Counted from the stretch's first letter, positions 32,560 through 41,698 are shown. The stretch is 64,000 nt of DNA from Anthropogastromicrobium sp052273485 (GCA_052273485.1 DAVZID010000010.1:1-64000), one strand, 5' to 3'. The notes: generated by a model from the letters alone, not told the origin. Made by a program: numbers and translations.

Positions 32560-33498
32560 ATGGCAAACAAAAATACGCCGGGTGTAGCAAAGAAGAAGGT
32601 TAATTGGAAAACGTACCTGAGAAATACCTGGCAGCTGTATGTGATGATGCTGATTCCAGTAATCTGGCTGATCTGCTTTAAGTATAAGCCAATGCTGTAC
32701 ATCATCGTAGCATTCAAAAAGTACAACATTTTCAAAGGAATTTGGGAGTCTCCGTGGGTAGGATTTAAATATTTTAAGGAGGCATTCGGATCAAGTGAGT
32801 TCTGGTTTGCAGTAAAGAATACCTTGATCTTAAATATCGGTGATTTGCTCATCGGCTTCCCGTTCCCGATTTTCCTTGCACTGTTCTTAAACGAGTTAAG
32901 AAGCACTGGCATCCGCAAGATGACTCAGATCATTTTGTATCTGCCAAACTTCCTTTCTTGGGTTATTATTGCAGGTATCAGCACTCAGCTGTTCGCTGCA
33001 AACGGTCTGTTAAATGAAATTCTTGGTATCTTTGGAGCACCAACCGTTCCGTTTTTAACAAACACCATCTGGTGGCGTGTGATTTACTGGGTAATGGGTA
33101 TCTGGCAGTCCGCTGGTTATTCCTTAATCATTTACCTGGCAGCACTGATGGGAACCGACCCGTCACAGAGCGAGGCCGCTTACCTCGATGGTGCAACCAG
33201 ATTACAGCGTATCTGGTACGTAACCATTCCTCAGATTATGCCGACCATCTCCACACTGCTTATCATGCAGCTTGGTAAGGTCATCAATATCGCCTTCGAT
33301 CGTCCTTACATGATGAGTAACATGATGGTAAAGGATGCATCAAATGTACTTAGTGTATATGTATACGAAGTTGGTATCGGTAAGGGACGTTTCGACTACG
33401 CAACCGCAGTTGGTTTGTTCCAGTCTATAATCGGTATCGCAATGGTACTTGTTTTCGATAAGATCGCTAAGAAAATGGGACAGGGAGGTATCATGTAA
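32560..33498 (+). CDS. Sugar ABC transporter permease, LplB-like
   Basis: 312 residues with six predicted membrane helices (first: LYVMMLIPVIWLICF). The permease EAA loop is EAAYLDGATRLQRIWYVTIP (about 208-227), the contact to the ATPase. It belongs to the LplB/YtcP-type importers often found in rhamnogalacturonan or complex-glycan loci. Its stop and the next start overlap by one base (TAATG). No ATPase gene is nearby, so a shared MsmX-type ATPase encoded elsewhere is expected. Confidence 0.92.
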   Translation: MANKNTPGVAKKKVNWKTYLRNTWQLYVMMLIPVIWLICFKYKPMLYIIVAFKKYNIFKGIWESPWVGFKYFKEAFGSSEFWFAVKNTLILNIGDLLIGFPFPIFLALFLNELRSTGIRKMTQIILYLPNFLSWVIIAGISTQLFAANGLLNEILGIFGAPTVPFLTNTIWWRVIYWVMGIWQSAGYSLIIYLAALMGTDPSQSEAAYLDGATRLQRIWYVTIPQIMPTISTLLIMQLGKVINIAFDRPYMMSNMMVKDASNVLSVYVYEVGIGKGRFDYATAVGLFQSIIGIAMVLVFDKIAKKMGQGGIM

Positions 33499-34364
33499 TG
33501 GGCGGATTAAAAACAAAAGAAGATCGCCGTTTTCAGACGTTCTGGGTTATCTTTTTTATCTTAATCAGTGTGATTGCAATTATTCCGGTACTTCGTGTAA
33601 TCTCCATTTCATTCTCGAGCCGTGATGCAATCAATAAGGGACAGGTATTCATCTTCCCAATCGGACTTAATGTAGATGCTTATGCAAAGGCATTAAAGAG
33701 TGGTACATTTATAAGCTCTTTTGGATATTCCATCGTTTTGATGGTAGTTGTAACTGCAGTTGATATGATTATGACCATCCTTCTCGCATACCCGCTTTCC
33801 AGAAAGGGTCTGAAGGGAACAAAGATTGTCAATCTGTTCTGTGTTATTACAATGTATTTAAATCTTGGTACGATCCCAAACTACTTAAATATCAAGTCCT
33901 TCGGTATGATTGATACCGTATGGGCATTGATTATTCCAGGTGCATTAAGCGTTTACAATATGATCATCATGCGTACTGCATTTGCAAGTATTGATGATTC
34001 TCTTTACGAGGCAGCTCGTATCGATGGATGCAGCGAGTTCAAGATCATGTATCGTATCGCAATTCCGCTTTGCGTACCGACGATCGCAACTCTTTGTCTG
34101 TTCTACGCAGTCGGTCGTTGGAATGGTATCGATGATCAGCTGTACTATGTACAGAAGACCGGCCTGCATACTGTTCAGATGGCATTAAAGCAGATGATCG
34201 AGGCGGTAAATGTCAGTGCAGAGGAGAGTGGTACCACTCAGCTAGTAGCAGAGAATATTAAGGCAGCAAGTATTACACTGTCTATGACTCCAATGTTAGT
34301 TGTCTATCCGTTCATCCAGAAGTTCTTCACTCAGGGTATTATGCTGGGTGCAGTCAAGGGTTGA
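33498..34364 (+). CDS. Sugar ABC transporter permease, YtcP-like
   Basis: 288 residues, six predicted membrane helices (first: WVIFFILISVIAIIPVLRVI). The EAA loop is EAARIDGCSEFKIMYRIAIP (about 171-190). It forms the second half of the importer channel with the preceding gene. It is separated from the binding-protein gene by 155 bases containing a stable hairpin, an arrangement that often lets the binding protein be made in excess. Confidence 0.92.
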   Translation: MGGLKTKEDRRFQTFWVIFFILISVIAIIPVLRVISISFSSRDAINKGQVFIFPIGLNVDAYAKALKSGTFISSFGYSIVLMVVVTAVDMIMTILLAYPLSRKGLKGTKIVNLFCVITMYLNLGTIPNYLNIKSFGMIDTVWALIIPGALSVYNMIIMRTAFASIDDSLYEAARIDGCSEFKIMYRIAIPLCVPTIATLCLFYAVGRWNGIDDQLYYVQKTGLHTVQMALKQMIEAVNVSAEESGTTQLVAENIKAASITLSMTPMLVVYPFIQKFFTQGIMLGAVKG

Positions 34365-34458
34365 TTGTTTGTTCCAAACATGTTATTCTATAAGAAGTAG
34401 TTTATCGTAAAGGTTTTGCAGTAAATTTTTATTGTGAGTGTTTTAGTGAATGTCTGTG

Positions 34459-34480
34459 CTGTCTGGTCTTTACCAGACAG
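34459..34480 (+). promoter_or_regulatory. Intercistronic stem-loop before the binding-protein gene
   Basis: CTGTCTGGT / ACCAGACAG, a perfect 9 bp stem with a four-base loop. There is no immediate T-run, so it more likely blocks RNA decay or marks a processing point than ends transcription. Confidence 0.6.
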
Positions 34481-34519
34481 GCAGTGACATCATAGAAAAT
34501 TTTTTAGGAGGAGTTTATA

Positions 34520-36049
34520 ATGAGAAAGATGAGAAAATCAGCTGCAGTAGCTCTTACCGCAGCAATGGCAATGACCAGCATGGGCGTGATTCCGGCAATG
34601 GCAGATGATACCACTACCATCCGTGTTATGGTTTGGGACCGTGGTGATGCTCCGCAGGGTATGACTGTTGAGGAGAACAAGATGAGCGAGTGGATCAACG
34701 AGCAGGTTGCAGATCTTGGTCTGCAGGTTGAGTTCGTAGCCGTTCCGAGATCTACCAGTGAGGATGTCCTAACTACTATGATGACTGGTGGAAATGCACC
34801 GGATATCATTTTCTCCTATGATCAGAACGTATTCTTAAACTATGCAAGTCTGGGTGGTCTGGCTGATCTGACTGACGCTTATGAGAACATTGGAACTACC
34901 ATTCAGGAGCAGTCTGGTGATATCCAGAGCATGGGTCTGTATGATGGCTCTCAGTACGCAATCCTTTCCAAGAGAGGAACAGAGAATCCGCGTCACACCG
35001 CTTACATCCGTAAGGACATTCTGGATGAGATGGGACTTGAGGTTCCGACCACAAAGCAGGAGTTAATCGATGACCTGTACGCAATCCATGAGAAGTATCC
35101 GGATATGATTCCGTGGAGCATGAGTGGACGTCAGGATACTGAGAAGATGTATTTGAACTTCGTAGGTTCCTATGTAACCTTCGAGGACGAGAAGGATGAG
35201 TACGTTTACAGCGAGAACTACATCGTAGCTCATGATGGCGCAATCGACGGTATCAAGGAAATGAACCAGCTGTACAACGATGGCATCATCGTTCAGGATT
35301 TCGCTACTGATACCGATGAGTCCGTACATAAGTCCAACATCGCAGCAGGTAAGGTTGCATTCTTCTTAGATGATAACTCCACTCAGTGGGATAACATCCA
35401 CACGCTGAACAACGATCTTAAAAAGACCTCCTTTGTTCCGGTTGAGTGCTTCACTCAGGAGAACGGAGATATCCGTAACGTATACGAGCAGATGTATGGT
35501 ATGTGGATCATGGTTCCGGCAGCAAGCGAGGATAAGGTTGATGCGTGCATGACTTATCTGAACTGGTTAGCAGATCCAGAAAATGCTGAGAACGTAGCTT
35601 ACACACCAGAGCATGAGACCAGCGAGAATGGTGTTCCGGTTGGATTTACTGCTGATGAGTTAAGCTCCATGGGTTACAAGGGAACTCTGGATGACTACAA
35701 CATTGTAAATAAGCATTTCGCATTCCAGGAAGATGAGGCTGGTATTGTTGAGAGTGCTATGGGTAAGGATCCGATCGACTCCAAGGAGTGGTACGAGAAC
35801 TTCTATGAGACCGTTGCAATTGGCAAGTATCGTTATCCGGTATTCTCCACCAATGCAGAGGCTGAGAATGAGTATGGTACTCAGATCCGTTCTGACCTGA
35901 TCGAGTATGTTTACAGACTGATCAGCTGCTCACCAGATGAATTTGATTCCTTAGAGCAGCAGTTAAGAAGCGATATGGAGAACGCAGGTCTGAATGACAT
36001 CATCGAGGGAAGAAGCGCTCTGTACGATGAGCTGTCTGCAGCAGAATAA
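34520..36049 (+). CDS. Extracellular solute-binding protein of the sugar ABC transporter
   Basis: 509 residues. The N-terminus is a signal peptide (basic MRKMRK, hydrophobic AAVALTAAMAMTSMGVIPAMA) ending at about residue 29 with an AMA|DD signal-peptidase-I-type site. There is no lipobox Cys, which is unusual for a Gram-positive binding protein of this family. The mature part has the family-1/LipO type layout (TTIRVMVWDRGDAPQ; MMTGGNAPDIIFSYD; FLDDNSTQWDN; MVPAASEDKVDACMTYLNWLAD). It delivers oligosaccharides to the two permeases. AGGAGG lies before the ATG. A terminator follows. Confidence 0.9.
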   Translation: MRKMRKSAAVALTAAMAMTSMGVIPAMADDTTTIRVMVWDRGDAPQGMTVEENKMSEWINEQVADLGLQVEFVAVPRSTSEDVLTTMMTGGNAPDIIFSYDQNVFLNYASLGGLADLTDAYENIGTTIQEQSGDIQSMGLYDGSQYAILSKRGTENPRHTAYIRKDILDEMGLEVPTTKQELIDDLYAIHEKYPDMIPWSMSGRQDTEKMYLNFVGSYVTFEDEKDEYVYSENYIVAHDGAIDGIKEMNQLYNDGIIVQDFATDTDESVHKSNIAAGKVAFFLDDNSTQWDNIHTLNNDLKKTSFVPVECFTQENGDIRNVYEQMYGMWIMVPAASEDKVDACMTYLNWLADPENAENVAYTPEHETSENGVPVGFTADELSSMGYKGTLDDYNIVNKHFAFQEDEAGIVESAMGKDPIDSKEWYENFYETVAIGKYRYPVFSTNAEAENEYGTQIRSDLIEYVYRLISCSPDEFDSLEQQLRSDMENAGLNDIIEGRSALYDELSAAE

Positions 36050-36106
36050 GCAGAAATACAAATAGTATGCAATAAGCATACAAACGCAATCGAATAAAGG
36101 ATACAG

Positions 36107-36138
36107 AAAGCGGGGGCTTACACGGCTCCCGCTTTTTT
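36107..36138 (+). terminator. Intrinsic terminator of the ABC transporter operon
   Basis: AAAGCGGG-GC pairs with GC-CCCGCTTT (one internal mismatch), followed by six T in total. Confidence 0.8.
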
Positions 36139-36156
36139 AAATTAAGGAGTGACAAA

Positions 36157-36921
36157 ATGATAGCAGTAATCAGTGACGTGCATTTTCCGTCCAATGCAGA
36201 ACGACAGAAGACCATGGAGGCAGGACTGAAAGCGCTTTCTGGTATTCGTGCGCTTTTTATCTGTGGCGATTTTACCGACAACCGCAAAGACACACAGCCA
36301 GGGGAAGCAATGAAGCTGCCAGAATATATAAAAGGACTGCCATATCCAGTTTTCTTTATTGACGGAAATCATGAGGATTACGAGGTATTAAAGAGGCTTC
36401 CTTCTATTAGTGAAGCAGAACGAGAGACACTTTTACAAAATGTTGGATGCAGCGTAGATGCAAAGATGACAAAAAAAGCAGCGGACGGCATCTATTATGT
36501 AAAAAGAGGAAGCGCGTGTAAAATTGACGGATTTTCCATGTTACTGATTGGTGGAAGCACGACAGGACCGGGATATAAGAAAAATCATCCCGATATTTGG
36601 CAGCCCGATGAGGATTTGACGAAGGAAGATGAGCAGCATATCGAGGCAGCGTTGGCAAAAAATCACAATACATTTAATCTTGTCTTTACGCACACCGTAC
36701 CAGAGTGCATGGTGAAAGCGTGGTTTCCAGATAAAGATCGTTCTGTGACAAATGAGATTTTAGAACGCGTATGGCATTCGATTTCGTATCAGCATTGGAT
36801 GTTTGGCCATTTTCATGAGGATACGGATTACCCGGAGCATATGCACTGTCTATATAACGATGTGATGCTTCTTGAGGCATTAAAGGACGGTGGCATCCGT
36901 GCAGAACGAAGAAAGCTTTAA
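36157..36921 (+). CDS. Calcineurin-like metallophosphoesterase
   Basis: 254 residues with all metal motifs: ISDVHF (DxH, about 5-10), ICGDFTDNR (GD), DGNHEDY (GNHE, about 69-75), FTHTVPE (His) and FGHFHED (GHxH). There is no signal peptide. It hydrolyses phosphomonoesters or diesters; the substrate is unknown. Position inside the glycan locus suggests a role with phosphorylated sugars, but this is inference only. The ribosome site is AAGGAG. Confidence 0.85.
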   Translation: MIAVISDVHFPSNAERQKTMEAGLKALSGIRALFICGDFTDNRKDTQPGEAMKLPEYIKGLPYPVFFIDGNHEDYEVLKRLPSISEAERETLLQNVGCSVDAKMTKKAADGIYYVKRGSACKIDGFSMLLIGGSTTGPGYKKNHPDIWQPDEDLTKEDEQHIEAALAKNHNTFNLVFTHTVPECMVKAWFPDKDRSVTNEILERVWHSISYQHWMFGHFHEDTDYPEHMHCLYNDVMLLEALKDGGIRAERRKL

Positions 36922-37011
36922 AACATTTTGAATTTGAAAGAAAAAACAAAAAAGGGTGGGGTAAAAAAATAGAACATTTGAAAATAAAAGAAAAAGGGGC
37001 GAAAGCAAACG

Positions 37012-37728
37012 ATGAGAAATTATGAGATAAAGACAGACCTTCACACACATACCCTCGCAAGCACCCACGCGTACAGCACATTAGAGGAAAACTGCCGCGG
37101 TGCGTTTGAGAATGGGCTAGAGGGTATCAATATGAGTGATCATGGTCCGGCAATGCCAGATGCACCGTACGAGGGCCATTTTTCCAATATGAGAATTCTA
37201 CCGGAGTACATTCACGGCATCAAAGTGTGGAAGGGCGCCGAGGCCAATATCCTAGATTATGAGGGTCATATTGATCTGTCCGAGCATACCTTAGGACGCC
37301 TTGAGTGCATTGTGGCATCGTTCCACGAGCAGACCTTCAAGGCAGGAACAATCGAGGAGCATACAAATGCGTACATGCAGGCGTTAAAAAATCCGAAAAT
37401 TCATATTTTGGGACACAGCGGCACCGCACAGTATCCATATGATCACGATACCGTTATTAAGGAGGCAGGCCGACTGGGAAAGGCAATCGAGTTAAACGAG
37501 GCTACCTTCCATGTAAGACCATCCTCCATTGTGAATTGTCGTGAAATCATTGCAAAATGCAAGAAGTATGGCACCTTTATCAGCGTTGATTCCGATGCTC
37601 ATTTTAGTAGCTTTGTTGGCGTATATGACTGTGCAAGAAAACTTCTTGATGAGCTTGATTTCCCGCAGGAGCTGATCATTAACCGAAACGCCGAAACCGT
37701 AAGCAAGTGGTTAAAGGAACTTGCTTAA
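37012..37728 (+). CDS. PHP-domain phosphatase, YcdX-like
   Basis: 238 residues. The PHP metal motifs are TDLHTHTLASTHAYS (about 7-21), NMSDHGPAMP (about 42-51), GAEANILDYEG, VASFHEQTF, HILGHSG and SVDSDAHFSS (about 192-201). These match the trinuclear-zinc YcdX family of phosphatases. It is cytoplasmic. It ends by overlapping the convergent AraC gene by 4 bases. The preceding 90 bases hold no promoter I can defend, so it is probably co-transcribed with the metallophosphoesterase. Confidence 0.86.
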   Translation: MRNYEIKTDLHTHTLASTHAYSTLEENCRGAFENGLEGINMSDHGPAMPDAPYEGHFSNMRILPEYIHGIKVWKGAEANILDYEGHIDLSEHTLGRLECIVASFHEQTFKAGTIEEHTNAYMQALKNPKIHILGHSGTAQYPYDHDTVIKEAGRLGKAIELNEATFHVRPSSIVNCREIIAKCKKYGTFISVDSDAHFSSFVGVYDCARKLLDELDFPQELIINRNAETVSKWLKELA

Positions 37729-38651
37729 AAATCTACATTTGACTGCTGGCTCGTGATTGTTGTGGAGCTGGCGCGCATCGCAGATGGGGATTGCCCATAG
37801 GTTTGACGAAAGATTCGGTTAAATTGTGAGAAGCTCTGAAAACCACAGGACTGTGCGATGTCCGAGATTGGGTGATTGGTCGATAACAGCAAATCTCGGG
37901 CACGAGTGATGCGTACCTGTTGGATGTAGCTGATTAACGTAAAGCCAGTCACCTTTTTAAATTGGTGGGACAGATAGCAGGAGCTTAAGAAAAATTGCTC
38001 TGCCAGTGAGTCAAGTGATAATTCCTCCTCATAGTGATTGTGAATGTAATAAGCGATGCTGTAAATTTTTTGTGTCGCCGAGTTGCCGGACGGCTTGTTT
38101 GAATACAAATTTTTGCCTTGATTTTGTCGGATGGCATACAAAAACTGGATAAACATCGAGTGAATCAAAAGGCGCTGCTCTGGATGACCTAGATAGTCAT
38201 GATTTCGTGAGAATGTATAAATTTCATCTAAAATGCCCAGAATGTGTCTTCGTATTTCCTCTGGAAAGCGAAAAATCGGAGTCTGGGTATTAAAAATTGA
38301 AAGAAGGGGCAGATAATAATCAGCCATGCCAAAAAGCTCCTTCGGATACCAAAAGGAAATAATTAAACGTTTGCTTGGCGGACCAGCCGGATATTCGGTG
38401 CGATGAAGCACAGTTGGAGGAAGCAGCACGATATCGCCCTCCTCGAGTGAGTACGGCACACCCTCAATGAAATGAGTCGCGTCAGGGGAGAGCGGAATCA
38501 TGATTTCATGGAAACGATGCGAATGCTGAAACTCCATGTTGATCTGCTTGTAGCGTTCGCCATAGTCAAAATAGTAATAAAGCGAGATATCGCTGTCATT
38601 TATAATGATGCTATAATTGCGCTGATATTTCAGTTGAAGCGGATGATCCAT
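37725..38651 (-). CDS. AraC family regulator with cupin sensor domain
   Basis: 308 residues from ATG 38651, which has GGAGGT 4-5 bases upstream; the longer TTG start would swallow this site. The N-terminal cupin (about 35-125; HRFHEIMIPLSPD, YSLEEGDIVLLPPTVLHRTEYP) binds a sugar effector. The C-terminal double helix-turn-helix (about 205-295) carries LSLDSLAEQFFLSSCYLSHQFK and the signature ISDIAQSCGFQSFSQFNRIFR. It is divergent from the GH105 gene and probably activates it and perhaps neighbouring glycan genes in response to an unsaturated uronide or rhamnose-containing product. Confidence 0.9.
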   Translation of the reverse strand: MDHPLQLKYQRNYSIIINDSDISLYYYFDYGERYKQINMEFQHSHRFHEIMIPLSPDATHFIEGVPYSLEEGDIVLLPPTVLHRTEYPAGPPSKRLIISFWYPKELFGMADYYLPLLSIFNTQTPIFRFPEEIRRHILGILDEIYTFSRNHDYLGHPEQRLLIHSMFIQFLYAIRQNQGKNLYSNKPSGNSATQKIYSIAYYIHNHYEEELSLDSLAEQFFLSSCYLSHQFKKVTGFTLISYIQQVRITRARDLLLSTNHPISDIAQSCGFQSFSQFNRIFRQTYGQSPSAMRASSTTITSQQSNVDF

Positions 38652-38774
38652 TGAAACCTCCAAAGAACAGTAATAGTTTGATAGATAGTCTCAGTATACT
38701 GATTCACAGCAAAATATGCAAGGAATATTGAAAAAGAAAACAAATTTTAAATAGATATTTTGAACTTCATTTTG

Positions 38775-38780
38775 TATACT
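38775..38780 (+). promoter_or_regulatory. Possible -10 of the GH105 operon
   Basis: TATACT at 38775-38780 lacks a -35 match 17 bases upstream, as expected for an AraC-activated promoter. A second TATACT lies on the minus strand about 80 bases away, facing the AraC gene. Confidence 0.4.
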
Positions 38781-38790
38781 GAACATAAAG

Positions 38791-38822
38791 TGTAACAGTT
38801 TGTGCATCGTATGTAACAGTTT
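38791..38822 (+). promoter_or_regulatory. Direct repeat, probable AraC-type binding sites
   Basis: TGTAACAGTTT occurs exactly twice, at 38791-38801 and 38812-38822. The starts are 21 bases apart, that is two helical turns, as expected for an AraC-family dimer. It sits in the AraC-GH105 intergenic region. Confidence 0.7.
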
Positions 38823-38831
38823 ACATGAAAA

Positions 38832-38846
38832 ATGCAAACGGTTGCG
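38832..38846 (+). promoter_or_regulatory. cre-like / LacI-family operator
   Basis: ATGCAAACGGTTGCG matches the catabolite-response consensus WTGNAANCGNWNNCW at all but the last position and is palindromic (GCAA-ACGG-TTGC). It suggests carbon catabolite control of GH105. Confidence 0.6.
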
Positions 38847-38891
38847 TTGCACTAGCGGACTGCACCATAAAAAAAGAAAAGGAGCGGGAAA

Positions 38892-39992
38892 ATGGAAAAT
38901 GTAACAGCAGCTCAGGTAAAGGATGCCTTAGAGCGTGTGATCGCAAGCTTTCAGACTGTATTGTATGAGGATGACGAGCAGTTTTTAGAGAATATGAAGA
39001 CCAAGAATCTGGAGGGCGATGATATCCGCAGATACCAGCATTGGGAGTGGACACAGGGTGTCGGCCTATATGGATTCTGGCGTCTGTTTGAGGCAACCAA
39101 GAAGCCAGAGTATCTGGACATCTTAAAACGTTTTTATGAGAAGCAGATGGAGATTGGTCTTCCGGGAAAGAATATCAACACGGTAACGCCTCTTCTTGCA
39201 ATGTCCTACTATGCAGAGTACACTAAGAATGAGGAATATCTGGCAATCTGTGACGAGTGGGCAGAGAGCATCATGCACGACTTTGTTCGTACTGAGGAGG
39301 GTGGTCTTCAGCATAAGACCTCTGATTCGATGAACAATGGCGAGCTGTGGGACGATACCTTGTTTATGACCGTACTGTTTTTAGCAAACATGGGACGTAT
39401 CCGTGGCAAGAAGGAGTATGTTGAGGAGGCACAGTATCAGTTCCTTCTTCATGTAAAGTATCTGACTGACAAGAAGACTGGCATGTGGTTCCATGGTTGG
39501 ACCTTCGATGGTCACCATAACTTTGCAGAGGCACTGTGGGGCAGAGGAAACTGCTGGATTACTATGGCAATTCCGGAGTTCCTTGATATGGTAGAGTGCC
39601 CGGCAGCAATTCGTCGTTTCCTCGAGGAGTCTGAGCGCGCTCAGGTCAACGCACTGATGCGTTTCCAGGATCAGTCTGGTATGTGGCATACCTTAGTAGA
39701 TGATCCGACCTCCTATGTAGAGGCAAGTGCTACCTGTGGTTTTGCGTATGGCATTTTACGTGCTGTTGATCTTGGTATCGTTGATAAGTCCTGTGCAGAT
39801 TCTGCAATGAAGGCACTCGCACCGATCTTAAAGTGTGTCAACAAAGAGGGCAAGGTAGAGCAGGTATCTTACGGTACTCCGATGGGAAGAGAGAGTAAGG
39901 ATTTCTACAAGCAGATCGAGCTGATTCCAATGCCATATGGTCAGGCGCTTGCAATTCTGTTCTTTATGGAAGCACTGAAGCTTTGCAAATAA
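38892..39992 (+). CDS. Unsaturated rhamnogalacturonyl hydrolase, GH105
   Basis: 366 residues, an (alpha/alpha)6 barrel of the YteR/YesR family. Landmarks are YQHWEWTQGVGLYGFWRLFE (about 41-60), GELWDDTLFMTVLFL (about 152-166, with the catalytic Asp pair) and DGHHNFAEALWGRGNCWI (about 209-226). It removes the unsaturated galacturonic acid left at the end of pectin fragments by lyases. There is no signal peptide, so it is cytoplasmic. It is followed after 35 bases by an uncharacterised toroid-like gene, suggesting joint action. The start has AAAGGAG upstream. Confidence 0.93.
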   Translation: MENVTAAQVKDALERVIASFQTVLYEDDEQFLENMKTKNLEGDDIRRYQHWEWTQGVGLYGFWRLFEATKKPEYLDILKRFYEKQMEIGLPGKNINTVTPLLAMSYYAEYTKNEEYLAICDEWAESIMHDFVRTEEGGLQHKTSDSMNNGELWDDTLFMTVLFLANMGRIRGKKEYVEEAQYQFLLHVKYLTDKKTGMWFHGWTFDGHHNFAEALWGRGNCWITMAIPEFLDMVECPAAIRRFLEESERAQVNALMRFQDQSGMWHTLVDDPTSYVEASATCGFAYGILRAVDLGIVDKSCADSAMKALAPILKCVNKEGKVEQVSYGTPMGRESKDFYKQIELIPMPYGQALAILFFMEALKLCK

Positions 39993-40027
39993 GAAAAACA
40001 ACTGAAAAACAGTTGGGGGAGTAAACA

Positions 40028-41698
40028 ATGAAGCGTTATATTGATTATCTGATTCGCAGCGAGGAACATCGTGTCGATGAGATGCTGTTTTTGCAGATTA
40101 AGGATAAGAACGATTTGTGCTATGGACTGATGCGCGGAGACGTGATTGAGGCAAAGCCAACGATCTATATGATGGCAACGGCACTGGCATTATATTTAAA
40201 CAGCAGAAGCCGCTATTATAAGAGCGAGAAGCTGATGGAGGCACTGCAGCTAGCAGCGGACGGCGTGGCTCGTGTTCAGAGAGAAAGTGGCTACATTGAT
40301 TATCCGTGCTGCAATTTCTTCTCCGCACCAGATACCAGCTTTTGCTATAAGAGATTAAACGATGGCTATCGCCTGATGAAGAAGTATCAGGATGTGGCCG
40401 ATACCACACTTCTTCAGAAAAAGTATCTTGCAATTATGAGAAAGGCAGCCGAGGCGATTCGTGACGGTGGTTTCCATACACCAAATCATCGCTGGGGAAT
40501 CTGTGCCGCACTGATGCAGGCAGCCAAGCTGTTTGCAGATGATACAGAGTTTGCAAAGAGTCTGATGGATCGCACGGTTTTGTATCTTCAGGAGGGCATT
40601 GATGGCAACTCCGAGGGTGAGTATGCAGAGCGTTCCACTGGAAACTACAATGCCGTTGTCAACAATGCGATGATGGCAATGTACCAGTGCTCAAAGGATG
40701 TGAAGTATTTAGGCTATGTGGAGCGCAATTTAAACATGATGCTCTACTACATCGAGCCAAATGATATGGTATTCACACAGAACTCGACCCGTCAGGATCA
40801 GGGCGAAGAAATTTTTATGGACAAGTATTTGTATCAGTATATGTATCTGATTGCATATGATGGAACAGATGGCTTTATCAAGCTGACACCAGAGGAACAT
40901 GCACGTTTTGATGGTGCTGCACATCAGATTATAAAGGGCTGTGCTGAGACTGGACGTCAGGCACCAAACTGTCTGCATCTTCTGATGATCTATGATAAGA
41001 CACTTGATTACACATTTGAAAATTGTGGTTTCTTGAAGACTTACCGCAAGCTTTTCAAAGAAGCTGGTGTACTTCGTGTGAAGAAAGAAAATTATTCCTA
41101 CACTGTTATGAAGAATCGAAGTGCCTTTTTGTACTTTAATGTAAATGGTTTGGAAGCATATTTAAAGATTGGCGAAAGCTACTGTGAGATTCGTAATTTT
41201 GTTCCAGATGAGATGGATATACAGGAAGGAAAGACAGTTCTTTCACACACAGCAAGAGGCTGGTATTATCTGCCATGGAAGGAAAAGCAAAATACAAGCG
41301 ACTGGTGGCAGATGGATCATAAAAAGCGTGATTTGATGATCACGAGTGATTTGCATACACAGGTTGTCATCACCGAAAAGGAAGATGGCCTTGAGATCAG
41401 CGTCGATACCGAAGGCCTTGAGAGACTGCCGCTTCGTATGGAACTGTGCGTTCCGGCGGAGGCAACTCTTGAGAATGATCATTTTTGCATGGAAACCGTT
41501 GCTGGAAAGTCGATGGTGCTGTCCGATGATTATGTGACCATGACAAAGGGACTGACTAGCATTGAGTTTGGACCGGGTGCATGCGAGCATCATTTTAAGG
41601 GACATTATTCTGGCGAGGAAGTCAATGCGGACGGATATACCATTTACTGCAATACCTATACGCCAACGAAGAGAGTTTATACACTGAAAGTAAAGTAA
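40028..41698 (+). CDS. Uncharacterised toroid plus beta-sandwich protein of the glycan locus
   Basis: 556 residues. The first ~300 are helical and look like an (alpha/alpha) toroid (KPTIYMMATALALYLN, GGFHTPNHRWGICAALMQAA, GEYAERSTGNYNAVVNNAMMAM). The last ~220 look like a beta-sandwich (VLSHTARGWYYLPW, QVVITEKEDGLEIS, TIYCNTYTPTKRVYTLKVK). This layout recalls heparinase-II/III-type lyases and related hydrolases, but I cannot place it in a known family. HTPNHRWG, EYAERSTGNYN and NSTRQDQGE hold candidate catalytic His, Glu, Tyr, Asn and Arg. It has no signal peptide. It is co-directional with GH105 (GGGGGAG ribosome site), so it probably acts on pectin-derived oligosaccharides. Confidence 0.7.
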   Translation: MKRYIDYLIRSEEHRVDEMLFLQIKDKNDLCYGLMRGDVIEAKPTIYMMATALALYLNSRSRYYKSEKLMEALQLAADGVARVQRESGYIDYPCCNFFSAPDTSFCYKRLNDGYRLMKKYQDVADTTLLQKKYLAIMRKAAEAIRDGGFHTPNHRWGICAALMQAAKLFADDTEFAKSLMDRTVLYLQEGIDGNSEGEYAERSTGNYNAVVNNAMMAMYQCSKDVKYLGYVERNLNMMLYYIEPNDMVFTQNSTRQDQGEEIFMDKYLYQYMYLIAYDGTDGFIKLTPEEHARFDGAAHQIIKGCAETGRQAPNCLHLLMIYDKTLDYTFENCGFLKTYRKLFKEAGVLRVKKENYSYTVMKNRSAFLYFNVNGLEAYLKIGESYCEIRNFVPDEMDIQEGKTVLSHTARGWYYLPWKEKQNTSDWWQMDHKKRDLMITSDLHTQVVITEKEDGLEISVDTEGLERLPLRMELCVPAEATLENDHFCMETVAGKSMVLSDDYVTMTKGLTSIEFGPGACEHHFKGHYSGEEVNADGYTIYCNTYTPTKRVYTLKVK

